This document shows, in pieces, positions 59,584 through 64,000 of a DNA stretch of 64,000 nt. Made by a program: the position numbers and the translations under genes. Every line of letters starts with the position of its first letter. The stretch's first letter is position 1. Location: assembly GCA_020465985.1 (NCBI GenBank), contig JAANYP010000282.1, positions 284,086 through 348,085 on the forward strand, in the 5' to 3' direction. The notes under the pieces were generated by a model. It ran no database searches, was not told where the DNA came from, and saw only the letters and a list, made by a program, of their open reading frames with translations. This stretch comes from Centrapalus pauciflorus (taxonomy: Eukaryota; Streptophyta; Magnoliopsida; Asterales; Asteraceae).

Positions 59584-62500
59584 TTAATCCATATTAACCA
59601 TACCAATATTTGATACTAGGAAGGTGAATCTTCCTACATCAAATGGTTTTGTAAATAGATCAGTTAACTGATCATCTGTATGAATTTTGGTAACTTGGAT
59701 TAATTTCTTCTTATTTTAATCTCTTATAAAATGAAATCTAATGTCTATGTGCTTGGTTTTGGGAAATTTCACTGGATTTTGTACAATGCTTATTGCACTT
59801 GAGTTGTCAACGTAGATAGGAGTAGATAGGAAGTTCATACCATAGTCTCTCAGTTGATTCTGAATCCACATCACTTGGGAACAGCAGCTGGCAGCTGCAA
59901 CATATTCTGCTTCAGTAGATGAGGTGGAGACAGTTGTCTGCTTTTTGCACTACCAAGAGACCAGTCTTGCTCCTAGATATTGACATCCACCAGTTGTGGA
60001 TTTTCTGTCTATGTTGCAACCTCCATAGTCACTGTCAGAGTAGGATGTTAGTTCAAGAGCAGAGTCTTTAGGATACCATAGTCCCAACTGTGGTTGGCCC
60101 TTGAGATATCTGAAGATTCTTTTAACAGCAAATAGATGTGAATCCTTTGGAGCACATTGAAGCCTGGCACAAACACAAACAACAAACATCATATCAGGTC
60201 TAGAAGATGTGAGATACATTAGTGAACCTATCAATGATCTATATAAGTGAATGTCCACATCCACTCCATCTTTGTCTGCATCAAGCTGCTTGTGAGTGTC
60301 CATTGGAGTACTAGCAACTTTGGTATCTTTGTAGCCAAACTTTTCCAGGATGTCATTTACATACTTTGATTGACTTATAAATAGTCCTGTGGGCTTCTGC
60401 TTGACCTGCAATTCTAGAAAGAAGGTGAGTTCTCCCATTGAACTCATTTGAAACTTTTTGTGCATCAATGTTTCGAACTCCTTGCACAGAATGTCATTTG
60501 TTGACCCAAAAATGATATCATCAACATAAATCTAAACAAGCAAAATCTCTGATTTGATGGACTTTGTGAACAGTGTCTTGTCTGGAGTACATCTCTTGAA
60601 TCCATTTTGTAGAAGGTATGAGGACAAAGTGTCATACCATGCTCTTGGGGCTTGGTGGAGTCCATAGAGGGCTTTGTCTAATTTGTAGACTCTGTCTGGA
60701 TACTTATAGTCCTCAAATCCAGGAGGTTGACACACATAAACCTCTTCTTCAATTGTACCATACAGGAATGCAGATTCACATCCATTTGGTACACTTTAAA
60801 CCCTTTGAAGCTGGCATAAGCTAGGAACAGTCTGATGGCTTCTATCCTTGCTACTGGGCAAAGACATCATCATAATCTATTCTTTCTTCTTGAGTGTATC
60901 CTTGTGCTACCAATCTTGCTTTGTTCTTGATTACCACGCCTCTTTCATCCTTCTTGTTTCTGAAAGCCCATCTTCTACCAATTGCTCTCTTTCCTCTAGG
61001 TAAGTCAACTAGAGCCCATACATTCTGAATCTTGAATTGCAGAAGTTATTCTTGCATTGCCTCAATCCAAGATGGATCTTACAGAGCCTCAGATGCCTTC
61101 TTAGGTTCTAATTATGACATGAAACATGCATGTTCAAAGGCAGCTAGACAGAATTCAGGTACTGCTGATTCTGCATCAGTGGACTCCTTGTGAACCATTG
61201 TCCTTGTCTGCACAGGTGTGCGTGGGTCTCCCATTATCTGGTTGAGAGGATGATACTTGTGAACCCTGAGTGTGGATTCTCTATCTGTCTGAAATGATGT
61301 TCCTAGATTTGTATCATCACCTTCAGTACCACTTGATAATTCTGCTCCAGGAACAGCTTGATCAGAAGATGGGATTGTTTCCCTATTGGATGGAGCTGTT
61401 ACTTCAGGACTTGGGATTGTCACTTCATAATCTGAATTTATATCATGTTGAGCATCCAGTACCCCTGGTGGGTTACAAGATAGAAGTGGTAGTACAGTAT
61501 ACTCATCCCATTTATCAGAATCTTCAACAGTTTGAAACTTTGTGCCAACAGCTTGAGTGTTTGTGTGACCAGCATGAGAATTTGTGCTGGCAGTTTCAGC
61601 ATTGTTTCCAACTGCTCATGCAGAATACTCAACAAAGCTTAGAGAATTTGTTAGTGAATCTAAATCAAACAACCAACCAGGACCAGTGCCTTTGACATTA
61701 GCAGTGTTTTCATTAAACTCAACATTGGCACTTTCTTCAATGGTTTTAGACACACTGTTATATACTCTATAGGCTTTGCTTTGAATAGAGTAACCTACAA
61801 AGAAACCTTCTTCAGCCTTACTTTCAAACTTTCCTAAGTGAGTTTTAGTGTGAAGAATAGTGCATGAACAACCAAAAGATTTTAGAAAGGCTACTAAGGG
61901 AACTCTGTGATTGAATAACTCATATGGAGTTTTCCCTTGTGACTGAACAATTTGAACCCTATTTAGCACATCAGAACCTGTATTGACTGCCACTGCTCAA
62001 ATGGTCATTGGCAGTTTGGAATCAGCTAGCATGGTTCTAGCAGCCTCTATTAAAGTTCTATTCTTCCTTTCAGCTACACCATTTTGTTGTGGTGTTCTGG
62101 GTGCACTATATTGCCTTGCAATACCTTTAGACTCACAGAAACTGTTTAGAATATGATTTTTAAACTTAGTTCCATTGTCTGACCTGATCACCTTAACTTT
62201 TAAGTTTGATTGGTTTTCTATCTTAAGGATAAATGATTTGACTAGCTCAGCAGTTTCATCCTTAGTCCTAAGAAAGTAAACCCATGTGAATCTGGTGAAA
62301 TCATCAACAATGACTAAACAGTAAGCTCGTTTATTCAAACTCAAAACAGATGTTGGACCAAAGATATCCATATGAATAAGATGAAGAGAAGATGAGATTG
62401 AATTTACTTCTTTGGTCTTATGAGAGGTTTTGTGTTGCTTGCCTTTAAGACATGCTACACGATGATCATCACATATGAACTCCTTTTGTGGTAAACCTCT

Positions 62501-63088
62501 TACCAAATTCTTTTTGACTAAAACATTCATAAATTTGAAGTTCATGTGACACATCCTTCTGTGCCAAAGAGCAGACTCATTAGATGATGCTTTGGATATC
62601 AAACAGCTCAAAGTATTTGATTTTGACAAAATATTTGTGTCCAAACAGTAGACATTGTCCTTTCTTGGTGTTCTAAGTAAAACAAGAGTTTTAGTGATTT
62701 TAAAATCTTTTGAAAGGACAATACACTCAGAGTCTGTGAATAGAACAATATTTTGTTTATCACAGATTTGAGACACACTTAGTAAGTTATACTTCAGCTG
62801 TTCAACATACAAAACATCATTGAAGATCATATTGCCTGCTTTGACAGTACCCTTACCTGTTACCTTACCTCCCTTGGAATTTCCACCAAATGCAACAAAT
62901 CCTCCTTCAAAGCTTTTGAAATTTGACAAGCATTCAGAATTTCCTATCATGTGCCTAGAGCATCCACTATCCATATGCCATCTTGTTTTATGTTGAGTCC
63001 TGTGGGTGCCCTGCACAAATAAAAGCTTAGTTAGTAGTGGAGTAAACCCAAACCAAGTTGGTTTTGGGTTGTCCTTGTGCATTGACAT
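59584..63088 (-). pseudogene. COP-D pol (protease, integrase, RT, RNase H), broken
   Basis: From the right: a frame overlapping the gag end, protease HMDSGCSRHMIG near 62970, and the pre-integrase finger LWHRRMCHMNF. One cysteine expected before ACLKGKQ is replaced by Arg (DDHRVACLKG). The integrase core D-D-E is intact (HMDIFG, RSDNGTKF, NGVAERKNR). A TGA at 61994 follows, then a linker with shifts, RT pieces (KALYGLHQAPRAWYDTL, YVDDIIFGS with a TAG just before it near 60533), and RNase H (YSDSDYGGC). A TAG at 59950-59952 precedes CKKQTTVSTSS, and a TAA lies near 59720. The end is TAA 59584-59586. Integrase reads best; RT is decayed. Confidence 0.9.
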
Positions 63089-64000
63089 AACTAAACACTG
63101 TTTGTGTCTTTTTATACTTAGTGAGATCCACTGGTGGATTTTGTGAAGAATATTTAGTTATGACATGAGGTATCCAGGTGTTCTTTCCAACCTTTTCATT
63201 AACAGTCTCAGATGATCCATTACCAGTTCCAGTTTTAGGCTTAGCAGTTTGAACTGAGTTTTTAGTGCTAACAGCTTCAGAGTTTGCACTACCAGTTCCA
63301 ACTTTAGACTTAACAGTCTCAACATTTATATCAATAGTTTGAACTGAGTTTTTGCCTTTAACACACCATATATGTTTAATGTTTGCTTTGGATTTTGCTA
63401 AAACTTGTTTTTGGTGTCCAGGCTGTCTTTTGTTGACTTTTAAGAACCTATAGTCAACTATCTTCTTTGGAATTGGTTTAAAAGGTGGTTTGGCCTTTGA
63501 ATTTTTTGTGTCTTGAACAAATGCCTGTTTTTGAACCACAGTCTGTTTTGCAACAGATGGTTTATACAAACAATGCCTGGCCAAATGGTTTTTCCTACCA
63601 CAATGGAAACATCTTTTGACTGTTTTGATTGGAGAACCAGTTTTGGTAGACCATAACTGGTTCTTGTTCCTTTGATTCCCCCTTACCTGCTGTTGTGTGG
63701 GAAACTTTTGGACACCATGCTTTTGGCATGCGCAGATTGGAACAGTCTTACCCCTTTTATTAATTTTTGAGGAAGATGCAATGTTACAGTTAGAAGATAC
63801 AGAAACATGTGGAGCATTATTGCATACACTCATCTTCTCTTTACCTTTCTCACTGGGGGTAGGGGTTTCTATAGGTGCACTCATTGTTTTGGGTTCTCTC
63901 TCAACTTCTTTACATTCACAGCCTTCATTTGGAATCAGTTCTTCTTTAGATTCAGGACTGTTTTCAAGGATAGGATCTACAGTTGTCATTGTCTCATCTA
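63027..64000 (-). CDS. COP-D gag, C-terminal part, runs off right edge
   Basis: Open from the window edge (in-frame ATG at 63989 is internal or incidental) to TAA 63027-63029. Acidic N-terminal part, then CACQKH and one CCHC knuckle CFHCGRKNHLARHC near 63600. A Lys-rich linker follows, with a repeated block around STKNSVQTAKPKTGTGN and VKSKVGTGSANSE. It ends VWVYSTTN, overlapping the pol frame by 62 bases in a different frame, so pol would need a frameshift. It is the RNA-binding end of the coat protein. No breaks seen. Confidence 0.85.
   Translation of the reverse strand, partial: DETMTTVDPILENSPESKEELIPNEGCECKEVEREPKTMSAPIETPTPSEKGKEKMSVCNNAPHVSVSSNCNIASSSKINKRGKTVPICACQKHGVQKFPTQQQVRGNQRNKNQLWSTKTGSPIKTVKRCFHCGRKNHLARHCLYKPSVAKQTVVQKQAFVQDTKNSKAKPPFKPIPKKIVDYRFLKVNKRQPGHQKQVLAKSKANIKHIWCVKGKNSVQTIDINVETVKSKVGTGSANSEAVSTKNSVQTAKPKTGTGNGSSETVNEKVGKNTWIPHVITKYSSQNPPVDLTKYKKTQTVFSYVNAQGQPKTNLVWVYSTTN

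Larger units (their letters stand above)
58137..64000 (-). mobile_element. COP-D: Ty1/copia element, runs off right edge
   Basis: On the minus strand: gag (64000-63027), protease, integrase, RT-RNase H (63088-59584), short 3' region, and 3' LTR 59205-58137. The insertion split the RNase H scrap after AGTTA (58132-58136). The 5' LTR and the other target copy lie beyond the window. It shares its LTR with COP-1 (about 88 percent by eye in the first 300 bases) but lacks any accessory ORF. Confidence 0.9.

Overview
This window is gene-poor plant nuclear DNA made almost entirely of nested transposable elements. The evidence is a CACTA (En/Spm) TNP2 transposase, Ty1/copia elements with extra 3' ORFs (Sirevirus-like), Ty3/gypsy chromoviruses of Tekay/Del type, an Athila-type gypsy element, initiator-Met-tRNA primer sites (TGGTATCAGAGC) and long (TA)n arrays. 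A flowering plant, probably a eudicot, is the best guess. I found no host gene, rRNA, tRNA or CRISPR array that I can support.

Layout. 1-4250 (minus): the 5' part of a CACTA element. Its transposase is open for about 699 codons until the left window edge, and its terminus at 4250 sits inside a copia RT gene. 4251-11784 (plus): the rest of that copia element (COP-1): RT-RNase H, a 4.1-kb accessory ORF (aORF) behind a TATA box, and the 3' LTR. 11785-12270: unassigned DNA with a TC/TA microsatellite. 12271-43869 (plus): an old chromovirus, TEK-A. Its 3' LTR is cut into three pieces by two later insertions: TEK-B (19524-28743, minus, young, nearly intact polyprotein, inserted in a TA repeat) and COP-C (28954-42893). 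COP-C has an inverted gag segment, a third internal LTR, its own aORF and a nested solo LTR (38486-39152). 43726-45386: an 827-bp tandem duplication that includes the TEK-A LTR end. 43870-46945: a decayed accessory-ORF-like region. 46956-57547 (plus): an Athila-like element (ATH-E) with a copia solo LTR (47715-48791) in its leader, decayed gag-pol and an env-position ORF. 57548-58136: a duplicated scrap of the ATH-E RNase H, into which COP-D is inserted. 58137-64000 (minus): COP-D, with 3' LTR, pol and gag, continuing past the right edge.

Relations. The nesting gives relative ages: TEK-A is older than TEK-B and COP-C, COP-C is older than solo LTR F, COP-1 is older than the CACTA insertion, and ATH-E is older than solo LTR H and COP-D. 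COP-1, solo LTR H and COP-D share one LTR family. COP-1 and COP-D nevertheless have clearly different RT proteins, and only COP-1 carries an aORF. Premature stops often sit where family members suggest former CGA, CAG or CAA codons, which fits C-to-T decay of methylated DNA.

The most interesting material is the set of aORFs with their own expression signals, an intron-like segment in the TEK-A RT, paired indels that erase the TEK-B zinc knuckles, the three-LTR rearranged COP-C, and CG-bearing palindrome arrays in the non-coding parts of three unrelated families. All coordinates and comparisons were made by eye.
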